64,000 nt of DNA from an uncultured Roseovarius sp. (GTDB lineage: Bacteria; Pseudomonadota; Alphaproteobacteria; Rhodobacterales; Rhodobacteraceae). A model generated the notes under the pieces. The model searched no databases. It was not told the origin of the DNA and saw nothing but the letters and a program-made list of their open reading frames with translations. The stretch spans positions 1,788,366 to 1,852,365 of the forward strand of contig OX638333.1 in NCBI GenBank assembly GCA_951812895.1. Direction: 5' to 3'. Shown piece after piece: positions 8,618 through 17,480 of the stretch (within the stretch, counting starts at the first letter, position 1; every line of letters starts with the position of its first letter). The position numbers were made by a program, and so were the translations under genes.

Positions 8618-9472
8618 ATGAATGAAAACATAGATAACGTACTCAATGAATTGTGGGAGGAAAATTTAAAAAAATTTCCTTTCAAGGGCTATATCAATCC
8701 CGCAAGAAAATCAGCGTATTGCGCAATGTCGAAAATGCTGCATCCGCATGTGCCTGCGAATTCAAAAATTTTAGATTTTGGATGTGGGCCGCTGGATAAA
8801 ACTTTTATGTTTAAGAGCCTCAGCAATGATCTATACGCATTCGATACGCTCGAGGATATCTGGCACACGGTTGATGGTAACGATTCGACGATCAAGAAGT
8901 ATGCTAAGGATTCTGGAATCAACTTTATCGACAACTTCAATGATATTAAAAACCATCAATACGATGTGATCATGCTACACGATGTTGTAGAGCATTTTCA
9001 CATGTCGCCGAAAAGCCTGCTGAACGAACTCATTGGGTATCTGAAAGACGGTGGGTTGCTGGTCCTCACGGTGCCGAATGCCGGCAACATACGCAAACGG
9101 TTTCACTTGATGAAGGGCAAGACCAACTATCCGCGTTACGAGTATTTCTATTGGTACCCAGGAAAGTGGGATGGGCATGTGCGAGAATATGTAAGGGGAG
9201 ACTTGGACTCATTGGTGCACTTTCTCGGTCTAAATAAGGTTGAACTGCACACTTTTCACATTCACCTGGATGCCTTGTCCAAGGTAGCTCGGCCAATTTG
9301 GAGAGCAGTCTCAACGCTCATTCCTAACACCCGAGATTCCTTCTATTTGATTGCGCGAAAGCCAGATGGCTGGATCCCCAGACATAAACCCACGAAAGAA
9401 GAGTTCGAAACAGCATTTGGTCGACAGTATTTCTCAAGATTGCTCGATCAAGAGAAGCTGAAATGGGAATGA
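8618..9472 (+). CDS. Class I SAM-dependent methyltransferase
   Basis: A cytoplasmic methyltransferase of 284 residues from this start. Motif I ILDFGCGP binds SAM, followed by YDVIMLHDVVEHF (the acidic motif II/III region) and a GGLLVLTVPN strand, as in the Methyltransf_23/11 families. It probably methylates a sugar residue or a lipid-linked sugar, judged by the EPS context. An in-frame ATG at 8582 would add 12 residues; ATG 8618 is preferred because GGAG lies 9 bases upstream. The 254 bases between ahcY and this start hold an imperfect hairpin TTTACCCT/AGGGTGTAAA near 8397-8418 and nothing else I can name. Confidence 0.8.
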   Translation: MNENIDNVLNELWEENLKKFPFKGYINPARKSAYCAMSKMLHPHVPANSKILDFGCGPLDKTFMFKSLSNDLYAFDTLEDIWHTVDGNDSTIKKYAKDSGINFIDNFNDIKNHQYDVIMLHDVVEHFHMSPKSLLNELIGYLKDGGLLVLTVPNAGNIRKRFHLMKGKTNYPRYEYFYWYPGKWDGHVREYVRGDLDSLVHFLGLNKVELHTFHIHLDALSKVARPIWRAVSTLIPNTRDSFYLIARKPDGWIPRHKPTKEEFETAFGRQYFSRLLDQEKLKWE

Positions 9473-9604
9473 TTACAAACTTTCAAAGTCGAATCTAAAC
9501 GAAAGTACGGATACCTATATCTTCTAGTCGGCTACAATTGGACAAATGTAAAAGATTCCGAATTTTGCTGCTAACCAAAACCAAATCGTTTGAAAGGCGT
9601 AACC

Positions 9605-10339
9605 ATGAAAGTATTGAACTTGGGATGTGGCATCAAAACAAGCGACAAGCCCAATGTTGTTAACATCGATTGGTCTCCGTATCTTCGTGTGTCCAAAAGC
9701 CGAGTCGGAAGTTTTTTGGCCCCCTTGGTCCTTGACAAGAGTAGGCTCAAAAGGTTCCGCTCAATCCCCCAAAATATTATGGTGGCAAATTTGGCGAAAG
9801 GGATCCCCTTTGGAGATGAAACGGTAGATGTCGTTTATCACTCTCATGTTCTTGAGCATCTCGACCGACCTGTTGCTCTAGCATTTTTGAAGGAGGCGTT
9901 CCGCGTTTTGAAACCAGGCGGGATCATTCGAATCGTTGTACCAGATATAGAAATGTTGACTCGAGCTTACTTGGATCATCTAGAACTATGCAAAAAGGAG
10001 CCTTCTGCGATACTAAATCATGAGGATTATCTTGCACCGATGATTGAACAATGCGTGCGCCGGGAAGCAGATGGTACCGCCCATCAAACGGGAATGCGCA
10101 GATATGTGGAAAATAGATTGTTAGGTGACGCTCGCCAAAGAGGAGAAACTCACCAATGGATGTATGATCGTTTCATACTTCAGGCTGCTCTTCAAAGGGC
10201 AGGATATCGAGATACACAAGTATGCCGGTTTGACGAAAGCTGGGTCGAAGGTTGGAATGGTTACGGTTTAGATTTGAATGAAGACGGCAGCCAATACAAA
10301 AAAGATTCTCTCTATATGGAGGGGAGAAAAGGCGAATGA
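9605..10339 (+). CDS. Class I SAM-dependent methyltransferase
   Basis: The protein has 244 residues. SAM-binding motif I LNLGCGIK is at the very N-terminus, followed by VDVVYHSHVLEHLDRP and a FRVLKPGGIIRIVVPD strand, the pattern of the Methyltransf_11 family. The C-terminal half (TGMRRYVENRL, QWMYDRF) looks like that of small methyltransferases found in polysaccharide loci. ATG 9605 is preferred over an upstream TTG (9590) because AAGG precedes it. It lies between another methyltransferase and a glycosyltransferase gene on the same strand. The methyl acceptor is unknown. Confidence 0.8.
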   Translation: MKVLNLGCGIKTSDKPNVVNIDWSPYLRVSKSRVGSFLAPLVLDKSRLKRFRSIPQNIMVANLAKGIPFGDETVDVVYHSHVLEHLDRPVALAFLKEAFRVLKPGGIIRIVVPDIEMLTRAYLDHLELCKKEPSAILNHEDYLAPMIEQCVRREADGTAHQTGMRRYVENRLLGDARQRGETHQWMYDRFILQAALQRAGYRDTQVCRFDESWVEGWNGYGLDLNEDGSQYKKDSLYMEGRKGE

Positions 10340-10349
10340 GGGATTCGGA

Positions 10350-11282
10350 ATGAAAATCCTGATTGTTGGAGATCCGAACGGTCGCGATGACGAGGGGATG
10401 AAACGGGTCAACAGCCATCTTAGATCAGAGCTCATCGCACTCGGACATCATTGTACCATCGACAATGGTCTGTCCTTGAAGGCCAATTGGGCGTCCTGGG
10501 ACAAGATAGTGTTTACTGCGGGACCGACCCAAAACACGTTGCACAAAATTGCGGCCATGAGAATTATTCATCAGAGATCAGAAATCATTCTTACCGGGTT
10601 GATGCCTAGTATAACGGCCAAACGCAGTTTTGTACTCAGACGAAGCGTTGACAGGATTGTGTCCGAAAATCCTCAGATGCTGGCAATCGCTAAACTCAAT
10701 GATGTTCCAGTCGTGCAGCAAGCAGCAGCTACATTTTCATTTCAAAAATTCGTGCGCGATCGTGATCGAACCAAACCGAAACGCGCCGAAGGACCACTTC
10801 GGGTATTGCATGTGGGACACCTAAACGAAAAACGCAATGTAAATGAGCTCGCCACGCTTTGCAGGAAATTAGGCTACTCGATCACATTTCTGGTAAGCAG
10901 TACAGTAAAGGAAGAACTCGAGGAACGTCGACGCTTGGAGGCTCTGGGCGCAGAAATCATCTCAGAATATCAAGAAGATTTGTATGAGTTCTACAGGAAA
11001 TTTGATCTTTATGCCTTTCCTGTGAAACGTTCTGACGCAGCCATTGCGATGCCGCTCAGTATTATTGAAGCTCTGTTGTCAGGATTGAATGTCCTGACAA
11101 CAGACTTCGGAGAAGTATCGGCAAACTTTGGATATTCTTCGTGCGTACATATCACCAATGCCCTCGACAAAGTAACGGCGGCCCAACTTGAAGACCTTGC
11201 AAATCGCCCAGTGATGAAAATCGAAGAACTCCGAAAATATGATACCAGACAACTTGCCCAAATAATCACCGGTCGGCCATGA
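10350..11282 (+). CDS. GT4-like glycosyltransferase
   Basis: A GT-B fold glycosyltransferase of 310 residues, somewhat short for the family. The N-terminus MKILIVGDPNG starts a Rossmann-like domain. The C-terminal half has LRVLHVGHLNEKRNV (start of the donor-binding domain) and DLYAFPVKRSD followed by MPLSIIEALLSGLNVLTTD, the region that normally holds the EX7E donor site, here less canonical. A start at 10278 would overlap the methyltransferase by 62 bases. ATG 10350 is preferred, with GAGGGA upstream. The last four bases (ATGA) overlap the kinase-like gene. Confidence 0.78.
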   Translation: MKILIVGDPNGRDDEGMKRVNSHLRSELIALGHHCTIDNGLSLKANWASWDKIVFTAGPTQNTLHKIAAMRIIHQRSEIILTGLMPSITAKRSFVLRRSVDRIVSENPQMLAIAKLNDVPVVQQAAATFSFQKFVRDRDRTKPKRAEGPLRVLHVGHLNEKRNVNELATLCRKLGYSITFLVSSTVKEELEERRRLEALGAEIISEYQEDLYEFYRKFDLYAFPVKRSDAAIAMPLSIIEALLSGLNVLTTDFGEVSANFGYSSCVHITNALDKVTAAQLEDLANRPVMKIEELRKYDTRQLAQIITGRP

Positions 11283-11884
11283 TTGTTACAATCAACGGTG
11301 TTGACGGCAGTGGTAAGAGCACAATCCTAGAAGCAATTCGCGAATCTACGAAAGTTGAATTGTGCCATTACCATTCGCGACCCGGGCTCGTAATTCCGAA
11401 GAACAACGCTAAAAAATACAACAAATACGTCGACCGACCAAATGAAGTTCCAAAACGTAGGCGCCACATGCAACTGGCAAAATTGGCATTGTTTTTATTC
11501 GAATTTCAGCTCTTGGCGATTTGGCACAGGATTACATTTCAGCAAAAATTGGTGATCCTAGAGAGAAGTTTAATTGATCTATATGTCCATCCAGCACGAT
11601 ACGGTTTGGAATCTGGGCTCGTAGAGAGAACCCAGACGTTGTTGATGGAATGGTATGTAGATTTGAATATTTGTTTGACGGGTGATCCGCGGACAATTGC
11701 AGATCGGAAACAGGAACTTGATGAACCTGAAATTTCTGACCTAAATAATCGATATCTGGAGATTCTTTGTCGTTCAAAAGAGAAACTGCTGGTCATTGAC
11801 ACGACGACAGAGTCCGTTGCTCATGCCGCCGAAAGGATGAATGAGCGGTTGCGAAAAATGTCGAATGGGCGAGTTGTTAGATGA
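11279..11884 (+). CDS. Thymidylate-kinase-like P-loop kinase in an EPS operon
   Basis: The protein of 201 residues opens with a perfect P-loop, INGVDGSGKST (about 5-15), as in dTMP kinase. A basic region and an ILERSLIDLYVHP segment follow, comparable to the DR(Y/H) motif region; a CLTGDPRTIADRK segment in the C-terminal half resembles the LID region. It starts inside the stop of the previous glycosyltransferase gene (ATGA overlap), so the two are translationally coupled. It is unlikely to be the housekeeping Tmk because sequence outside the P-loop is divergent and the context is EPS synthesis. Kinases of this kind occur in polysaccharide loci with nucleotidyltransferase-like partners. The substrate is unknown. 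Confidence 0.65.
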   Translation: MIVTINGVDGSGKSTILEAIRESTKVELCHYHSRPGLVIPKNNAKKYNKYVDRPNEVPKRRRHMQLAKLALFLFEFQLLAIWHRITFQQKLVILERSLIDLYVHPARYGLESGLVERTQTLLMEWYVDLNICLTGDPRTIADRKQELDEPEISDLNNRYLEILCRSKEKLLVIDTTTESVAHAAERMNERLRKMSNGRVVR

Positions 11885-11963
11885 GTAACACATCTCGACT
11901 CATTACAGGAATTGCCTGAATTGGATGGTGATTTAGTGGTTTCAGAAACGTTTTGGATGTGAC

Positions 11964-12848
11964 ATGACGCCAAACAGATTTTTGCAAAAACATGTTCACG
12001 ATCTGCATGGGCTGCAGGTAGATTATGCCTTTCTCAGGAATTCTCAAGGTTATCCTGAAATCCTGACCGGTGATATCGACTTACTGGTAAAAATCACAGA
12101 TTTGAATGAAGTCTACCAATACTACAAAAAGCTGCGCCGTGAAGAGATTCGTGTAGTCCAAATTATCAAAAGGCGTCGCGACCTTTATGTAATGCTATTT
12201 TTTCCGCAGGGTGGAGAGCGGAAATTTCTTGTGCTTGAGTATTACACGGGCATTGTCTTTCGGGGGCAGGTGGTCGTTCCAGGCGAACGATTCCTTAAAA
12301 CCTGCGACGTTGATGGTGTCTGGAGACGGCTTTCGGATAGCGTGTCAATTTCCTACACTTTTTTTCACTATATTCTCTACAAAGGTTACCTTCCCTCGAA
12401 ATATCAAGAGGCATTCAACAAGCATACATTGGATGTGGGCATCATTGCCGAAGTTTTTTCCTTTATTGATGTTGCCCCAGATTCCGCTGAATCAAAATTA
12501 GTGTTAAAATCACCTGCCATCCTGCGAAGCCGCATCCTGAAGAAAATTTCCAGGATTGGGACGATTTTCAGCTATGCTAGGCAGTTTGCGGGGTTACGTC
12601 GAGAAGGCCTCGGCTGTGCGTTAAAGGTTAATCCCGCTGATACACAGGCGGTGATGGAGTTCGCTGATAAGTTTCACTTGTATCGTCCAGCGCATCGATA
12701 TGTGGTAAAAAGTAACCGGTTTTTCTCGGCGCTCACGGCCTTTTTGATCTATATTCTAGGTGGGTTGGCGGTTCTACCAGATCCCAAGATAGTCAGGCGC
12801 GGCTCTGCTGAATTATACTTCGAGGAGAAAGTGGCCAGCTTGGGCTGA
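11964..12848 (+). CDS. Putative nucleotidyltransferase-fold protein
   Basis: The protein has 294 residues and no sure family assignment. Near the N-terminus, ILTGDIDLLV (33-42) has the acidic D-x-D of nucleotidyltransferase-fold enzymes (D37, D39), preceded by a predicted helix-strand. A hydrophobic stretch near the C-terminus (about 252-270, FFSALTAFLIYILGGLAVLP) suggests membrane contact. The gene follows the P-loop kinase and precedes Wzx. The pairing suggests that a kinase and a nucleotidyltransferase act on the same small molecule or lipid-linked group, but this is inference. An alternative is a non-catalytic member that kept the fold only. Confidence 0.45.
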   Translation: MTPNRFLQKHVHDLHGLQVDYAFLRNSQGYPEILTGDIDLLVKITDLNEVYQYYKKLRREEIRVVQIIKRRRDLYVMLFFPQGGERKFLVLEYYTGIVFRGQVVVPGERFLKTCDVDGVWRRLSDSVSISYTFFHYILYKGYLPSKYQEAFNKHTLDVGIIAEVFSFIDVAPDSAESKLVLKSPAILRSRILKKISRIGTIFSYARQFAGLRREGLGCALKVNPADTQAVMEFADKFHLYRPAHRYVVKSNRFFSALTAFLIYILGGLAVLPDPKIVRRGSAELYFEEKVASLG

Positions 12849-12864
12849 TCGAAACTCTACAATT

Positions 12865-14100
12865 ATGAACTCCAACAAGAAAATGACCACAGCCGCAGCG
12901 CTCGGTTGGATCGGGCGAAAACTACGTCTCAATCTCGTGCTGCGTGCTGATCCAGCGATATTGGACTCTGCACTGGCAAGTGCAATGAATCTGTTGTCGG
13001 TACTTGCAATTGGTGCAATCTACGGCGTTTCGACTCTTGGTGAGTTCTCTCTTGTTCTGATCTATTCGTCCTTAGTCTACCTTTTTGCGTACAATTTCAT
13101 CATAATCCCGGCGACAAGCGCTTCTTGGTCGATTTGCAAAGTCGAGTTTGCACAAAAAGTCTTAGTGATATCGGTGATTACGTTTACGCCCCTAACTCTG
13201 ATGTTGTTGGCGGTCGATGAGTTTGTATTAAAATTCTCAGAACAAAACGTTTTTTTAACGTTCTTTTACATCGTTTCACATAACGCGTTCTTGACCTTGC
13301 GACGAATCGTACTTCACCTACGAATGTCGCGATACCCGACGCTGATTCCGCTTCTCTCTCTTAGTTTGATAACTTTGTTTTCTTGGCTGGAAATCTTTTC
13401 TTATCAATGGTTTGTTCTGAGTTATTCTCTGTCCTTTGTCGTAATGATGGCGACCACGGTACTTGGGAAGTCAGCGCACGGTCTAATGTTAGATATCGCG
13501 CTTGCCATTCAGTTCTTGAAATTTTCAAGATGGATGGCTTTTGGTATTTGGTTTCAATGGTTGTCAGGAAATTTGGTGCAGCTATTTGTTCAGTACCATA
13601 ATGGAACAGCGGCTTTGGGCGAACTGAGAATCTTGCTGTCGTCTTTTGGATTTTTGAGCTTCTATTTTCAATACCAAGAGATTGTGCTTGCAAGAGAGTA
13701 CGGCAGTGAACCCAATCCTCGTTTTAGTTTGGCTTCTGTATTTGAGTTACGTAGGTATTTAGTACCAAGCCTGCTAATTCTCTTATGTCTGCCAATATAC
13801 GCTACTTACTCATTTGTCGTTGGTACGCCTTCATTTCTGGGTCCAGCACTTTTGTATGCGGTGTATCAGTTTTTTGTATTGGTTTCGATAATCATGCGAG
13901 TCTACCTGCGTCTCATGAATGACATGCTATATTCATCCATCGGATACTTCACGATGGTCTTGGTTTTGCTTATGGCGGATTTCATTTATGTGGGCCCATT
14001 TCAGATGAAAACTGCGGCATTCTTGTATTTTGTAAGTATTATCGCGATGGTATTTACACTTGCACTTGGTCTGACTCGCGTTTCGAAAAGGCAGATTTAG
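12865..14100 (+). CDS. wzx: Wzx-like flippase (MOP superfamily-like polytopic membrane protein)
   Basis: The protein of 411 residues is hydrophobic throughout, with about 11-12 predicted membrane helices. The N-terminal part (SALASAMNLLSVLAIGAIYG) resembles the start of polysaccharide translocases. It should flip the lipid-linked repeat unit to the periplasmic face. Position right before a Wzy-like polymerase gene, with a 3-base gap, fits a Wzx/Wzy pair. Family signatures in Wzx are weak, so the assignment rests on topology and context. Confidence 0.7.
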   Translation: MNSNKKMTTAAALGWIGRKLRLNLVLRADPAILDSALASAMNLLSVLAIGAIYGVSTLGEFSLVLIYSSLVYLFAYNFIIIPATSASWSICKVEFAQKVLVISVITFTPLTLMLLAVDEFVLKFSEQNVFLTFFYIVSHNAFLTLRRIVLHLRMSRYPTLIPLLSLSLITLFSWLEIFSYQWFVLSYSLSFVVMMATTVLGKSAHGLMLDIALAIQFLKFSRWMAFGIWFQWLSGNLVQLFVQYHNGTAALGELRILLSSFGFLSFYFQYQEIVLAREYGSEPNPRFSLASVFELRRYLVPSLLILLCLPIYATYSFVVGTPSFLGPALLYAVYQFFVLVSIIMRVYLRLMNDMLYSSIGYFTMVLVLLMADFIYVGPFQMKTAAFLYFVSIIAMVFTLALGLTRVSKRQI

Positions 14101-14103
14101 GCA

Positions 14104-15237
14104 ATGCGTCTAGAATTACAACACGCCGTAATTTTGTTCTTTGCAATGGTTTTTGTCGACTTTCTTGTTTTTGTGTTCAGTGGAGGTGAAAGCTATTATT
14201 CTGTGGGAGGTTTCGCTACTACCGGTTTTCTGGTGGTTCCCGCAGCTATGTACCTTTTGGCTTGTTTTGTATTTGCCTCTTCGACGCTACGCTTGATCGA
14301 TAAGACGTACGTGCCAAAACACACAACAACGGACAGACTGCTACCTTGGGTCTTGGTAATTATAGTGGTTTTGCTGGTGACCGGGGTTTCTGGGGAAGCC
14401 TTTTTTTCTATTGACGCACTAAGTCGTCAGGTGTTGTTCCAAGAAAATCAATGGATTCCGATGATTGTTTTGTTTACGCTGCCCATGGCCATGATGGCTG
14501 TTATCTGCGCCACTTCTTGGACCCGGCTCATAATGTTTGTTTTCCTGGTAAGCTTTTTTTCCCTGACCGGTAGCCGAATTCATGTCATGGCGCTTATTGT
14601 AGCCCTTGTCGCAGCTCATTCAGACCGCAAGGTTAAATTGAGACATCTCATTTTCGTGGGCGTGTTAGGTATTTTTATTCTCGATTTCCTGGCTACTCTG
14701 CGGGAATCCGCGATGCAAAAAAATGATATTGGGGCGGGTCTAATTCAAATGTTTTCGACGGGGCACTATGCGACCTTTGACATTCAGACCTTGCTAATGC
14801 ATCCAGATGAATCGTTAGCTTTGAGTCCTTGGTACGTGCTGATCGCATTGATCGGACCGCTTCGACAAGTTTTGGGATTGCAGTGGGTCCTGTCTTCGTC
14901 AGAGTATTTTACGGCAACAATGGATCCCGGGCGATATTATAGCAGTTTCAGCGCAGCGACGGTTGGTCTGAGCGGGGAATTGTACATGATTGTAGGCTGG
15001 TTTGGCGCCATCCTGATAGGTGTATTCACCGGGTTGGTCGCACTGCTAAAACGTTTTCTTGAATGGTTGTCTAATTTCAATCAGCAAATGCAGGTACTGC
15101 TGAGATCCTTGGGTTTTTTGTATTTGTTTCTATTGCTGCGCTCTGATATGTGGATTTTTTTCGTCTATTTGTGGATTCAGTTACCCGTGTTAACCATCTT
15201 AGCTTTGTATTTCGCTAAAGCCAGGTCACGGCGCTAG
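14104..15237 (+). CDS. wzy: Wzy-like polysaccharide polymerase
   Basis: A 377-residue polytopic membrane protein with about 10 helices. A large periplasmic loop lies in the middle to second half (about 195-290), as in O-antigen/EPS polymerases. It contains FFSLTGSRIHVMAL near the middle, comparable to the Arg-bearing loops of Wzy proteins, and a GLSGELYMIVGWFGAI segment late in the protein. It directly follows the Wzx-like gene. The role is to join repeat units in the periplasm under the control of Wzc. Confidence 0.72.
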   Translation: MRLELQHAVILFFAMVFVDFLVFVFSGGESYYSVGGFATTGFLVVPAAMYLLACFVFASSTLRLIDKTYVPKHTTTDRLLPWVLVIIVVLLVTGVSGEAFFSIDALSRQVLFQENQWIPMIVLFTLPMAMMAVICATSWTRLIMFVFLVSFFSLTGSRIHVMALIVALVAAHSDRKVKLRHLIFVGVLGIFILDFLATLRESAMQKNDIGAGLIQMFSTGHYATFDIQTLLMHPDESLALSPWYVLIALIGPLRQVLGLQWVLSSSEYFTATMDPGRYYSSFSAATVGLSGELYMIVGWFGAILIGVFTGLVALLKRFLEWLSNFNQQMQVLLRSLGFLYLFLLLRSDMWIFFVYLWIQLPVLTILALYFAKARSRR

Positions 15238-15257
15238 TTATTTTAGGCTCAAACGCG

Positions 15258-16334
15258 ATGAAAAAGTTCATGGTTTTCTCCTCCGAGTTCGATTCCGAGA
15301 ATGGCCAAGCGGTGGTTACTCGAAGGGTTGTGCAGCAGGTTCTTCCTGGCATCAGAGACGCCGAGACTTGTATCTATGCAGCCGGCTGCCGACCGAGGAG
15401 TATCCTCTCGTGGATAATGGCGTCGATAAAGCTTTGGCGTGTGTTGACTATTTCGGGTTCTGGCACAATCTACGTGGTGTGCTCTCGAACGATACCAGGT
15501 TTTATCCGAGATCTTCCTGCATTGGTGTTAGCATTGCTTGGAAATCGCGTCGTTGTTCATTGTCATGGGTCTGATTTTTTCGATCTCCTGACCCAGAATC
15601 GCCTGTCACGTCTTGTGCGGTACTTCTACCGACGTTGTGAAGTCATTGTGCCATGTCGACACTTGAAGGATAGGGTAGAGAGCTTTGTGCTAAAAGTCCA
15701 TGTCTGCGAGAATTTCTTTAACGACGCCGTCCCTTTGAAAACCGACCCCGTTGAGACCGACGCGTTGAGCGCGCGACTGATAGTGGTCTGGAACTCTAAC
15801 ATTATGGCGAGCAAGGGTTTCTTTGACGTTGCAGGCGCCATTGATATTCTTGCGCGCGCGGGTCATTCGATTACATTTGTTTGTTTTGGGAAAGTACTGG
15901 GGGATGAGGAAAAATCCGCGAGTGATGTCGAGCAGGAATTGTCAAGATACATGAATTGTCCGTGGTTTAACTATCTGGGGCTAGTTGAGCATTCACGGGC
16001 GGTTGCCGCACTGCAAAACTGTGATGTAGTAGCACTACCATCCCGTTATCGGTCAGAGATGCAACCGCTTGCTATCATTGAAGCTATGTGTGCTGCCAAA
16101 AGGATCGTTGTCTCGGATAATCCAAATTTGCGAGTTACCGTTGGAGGTTATCCCGCGGATTTTATTCCAGCGAATGACATCTCGGCGGTAACGGAGTGTC
16201 TTGAGAAGCTTTGCAAAGAAAAGCATGAAAATTCGAATCAATTTATCACAAAAAATTTTGCTGCTGCGAAAGATGCAAAAACCCGCTTCTCGGCGGCGCG
16301 TTTCGATGTTGAAATGGCAGATATTCTGCTTTAG
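15258..16334 (+). CDS. GT4 family glycosyltransferase
   Basis: The protein has 358 residues and a GT-B fold. VVHCHGSDFFDLL marks the acceptor domain. The donor domain begins near VVWNSNIMASKGFFDV. The canonical EX7E element is EMQPLAIIE, followed by AMCAAKRIVVSD. It probably adds one sugar of the EPS repeat on the cytoplasmic face. It is 20 bases downstream of wzy on the same strand, and 153 bases separate it from the epimerase gene. Confidence 0.85.
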   Translation: MKKFMVFSSEFDSENGQAVVTRRVVQQVLPGIRDAETCIYAAGCRPRSILSWIMASIKLWRVLTISGSGTIYVVCSRTIPGFIRDLPALVLALLGNRVVVHCHGSDFFDLLTQNRLSRLVRYFYRRCEVIVPCRHLKDRVESFVLKVHVCENFFNDAVPLKTDPVETDALSARLIVVWNSNIMASKGFFDVAGAIDILARAGHSITFVCFGKVLGDEEKSASDVEQELSRYMNCPWFNYLGLVEHSRAVAALQNCDVVALPSRYRSEMQPLAIIEAMCAAKRIVVSDNPNLRVTVGGYPADFIPANDISAVTECLEKLCKEKHENSNQFITKNFAAAKDAKTRFSAARFDVEMADILL

Positions 16335-16487
16335 GGAACCGCTTAACATCAAGACATTGTTTTCCCTTCTGATTTGTCGTGATCGTGCTTGTACTACAGA
16401 ATTCCTGCTATTGAGCAGTCATGTCGCGTACCCGCATGGTCCCATTTAAGATGGCGGAAACATTTCAATTTAATAGGAGTAGCAATC

Positions 16488-17474
16488 ATGAAAAAGACAG
16501 CACTTGTTTGTGGTGCAGGCGGGTTCATCGGAGGACACCTCGTAACCCGATTGAAATCGGAGGGTTTCTGGGTTCGTGGTGTTGATCTTGAGTTCAATAA
16601 GTATCAGGAGAGCGACGCCGATGATTTTGCTATCGGCGATTTGCGCGACCAAAATGTAGTAGCTCGGGTTGTAGATAGGAAATTTGACGAGGTTTATCAG
16701 CTGGCAGCAGACATGGGTGGGGCAGGTTACATATTTACGGGTGAGAATGACGCAAGCGTCATGCACAATTCGGCAACAATTAATCTAAATGTTCTGGACG
16801 CTTGTCACAAAAGGAACATCAAACGAGTTTTCTACAGTTCCTCTGCGTGTATGTATCCTGAGTACAATCAGTTAGATCCAAACAATCCCAATTGCTCAGA
16901 GGATAGTGCATACCCTGCAAACCCTGATAGCGAGTATGGCTGGGAAAAACTGTTTTCGGAACGACTGTATCTTGCTTACAATCGAAATTTTGGAATGGAG
17001 TGCCGAGTAGCGCGCTATCACAATATATTCGGCCCCAAAGGGACTTGGACCGGCGGAAAAGAAAAAGCACCCGCCGCAATTTGTCGTAAGGTTGCAACCT
17101 CTAAGGATGGTTCTTCAATTGAAATTTGGGGAGATGGCCTTCAAACAAGATCTTTTTTGTTCATAGATGAGTGCCTTGAGGGGACGACTCGGCTGCTCCG
17201 TTCCAGTTTCGAAGGGCCCGTAAACATTGGCTCAGAAGAAATGATTTCAATCAACGATTTGGCCAGAATGGTGATTGATATGTCTGGGAAGAATCTGGGC
17301 ATTAACAATATTGACGGTCCCGAGGGCGTACGAGGTAGAAATTCCGACAATCGATTGATCGCGGAAATGCTAGACTGGAAACCATCTCAAAAACTCCGGG
17401 ATGGAATACAATTGACCTATGATTGGATAGCGTCAGAAGTAGGCCGCCGCCACAATCAACTTGATGGCGCATAG
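16488..17474 (+). CDS. GDP-mannose 3,5-epimerase-like NAD-dependent epimerase
   Basis: A short-chain dehydrogenase/reductase-type epimerase of 328 residues. It has the NAD-binding GAGGFIGG (9-16), a YSSSACMYPE segment with Cys121, and the catalytic YGWEK (Y150, K154). RYHNIFGPKGTWTGGKEKAP follows. These are the hallmark segments of GDP-mannose 3,5-epimerase, which makes GDP-L-galactose (and GDP-L-gulose). ManC in the same locus would supply GDP-mannose. An upstream in-frame start (16389) exists, but ATG 16488 has TAGGAGT at the right distance and gives the family's usual N-terminus. Product identity is inferred from motifs. Confidence 0.82.
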   Translation: MKKTALVCGAGGFIGGHLVTRLKSEGFWVRGVDLEFNKYQESDADDFAIGDLRDQNVVARVVDRKFDEVYQLAADMGGAGYIFTGENDASVMHNSATINLNVLDACHKRNIKRVFYSSSACMYPEYNQLDPNNPNCSEDSAYPANPDSEYGWEKLFSERLYLAYNRNFGMECRVARYHNIFGPKGTWTGGKEKAPAAICRKVATSKDGSSIEIWGDGLQTRSFLFIDECLEGTTRLLRSSFEGPVNIGSEEMISINDLARMVIDMSGKNLGINNIDGPEGVRGRNSDNRLIAEMLDWKPSQKLRDGIQLTYDWIASEVGRRHNQLDGA

Positions 17475-17480
17475 GCAACG

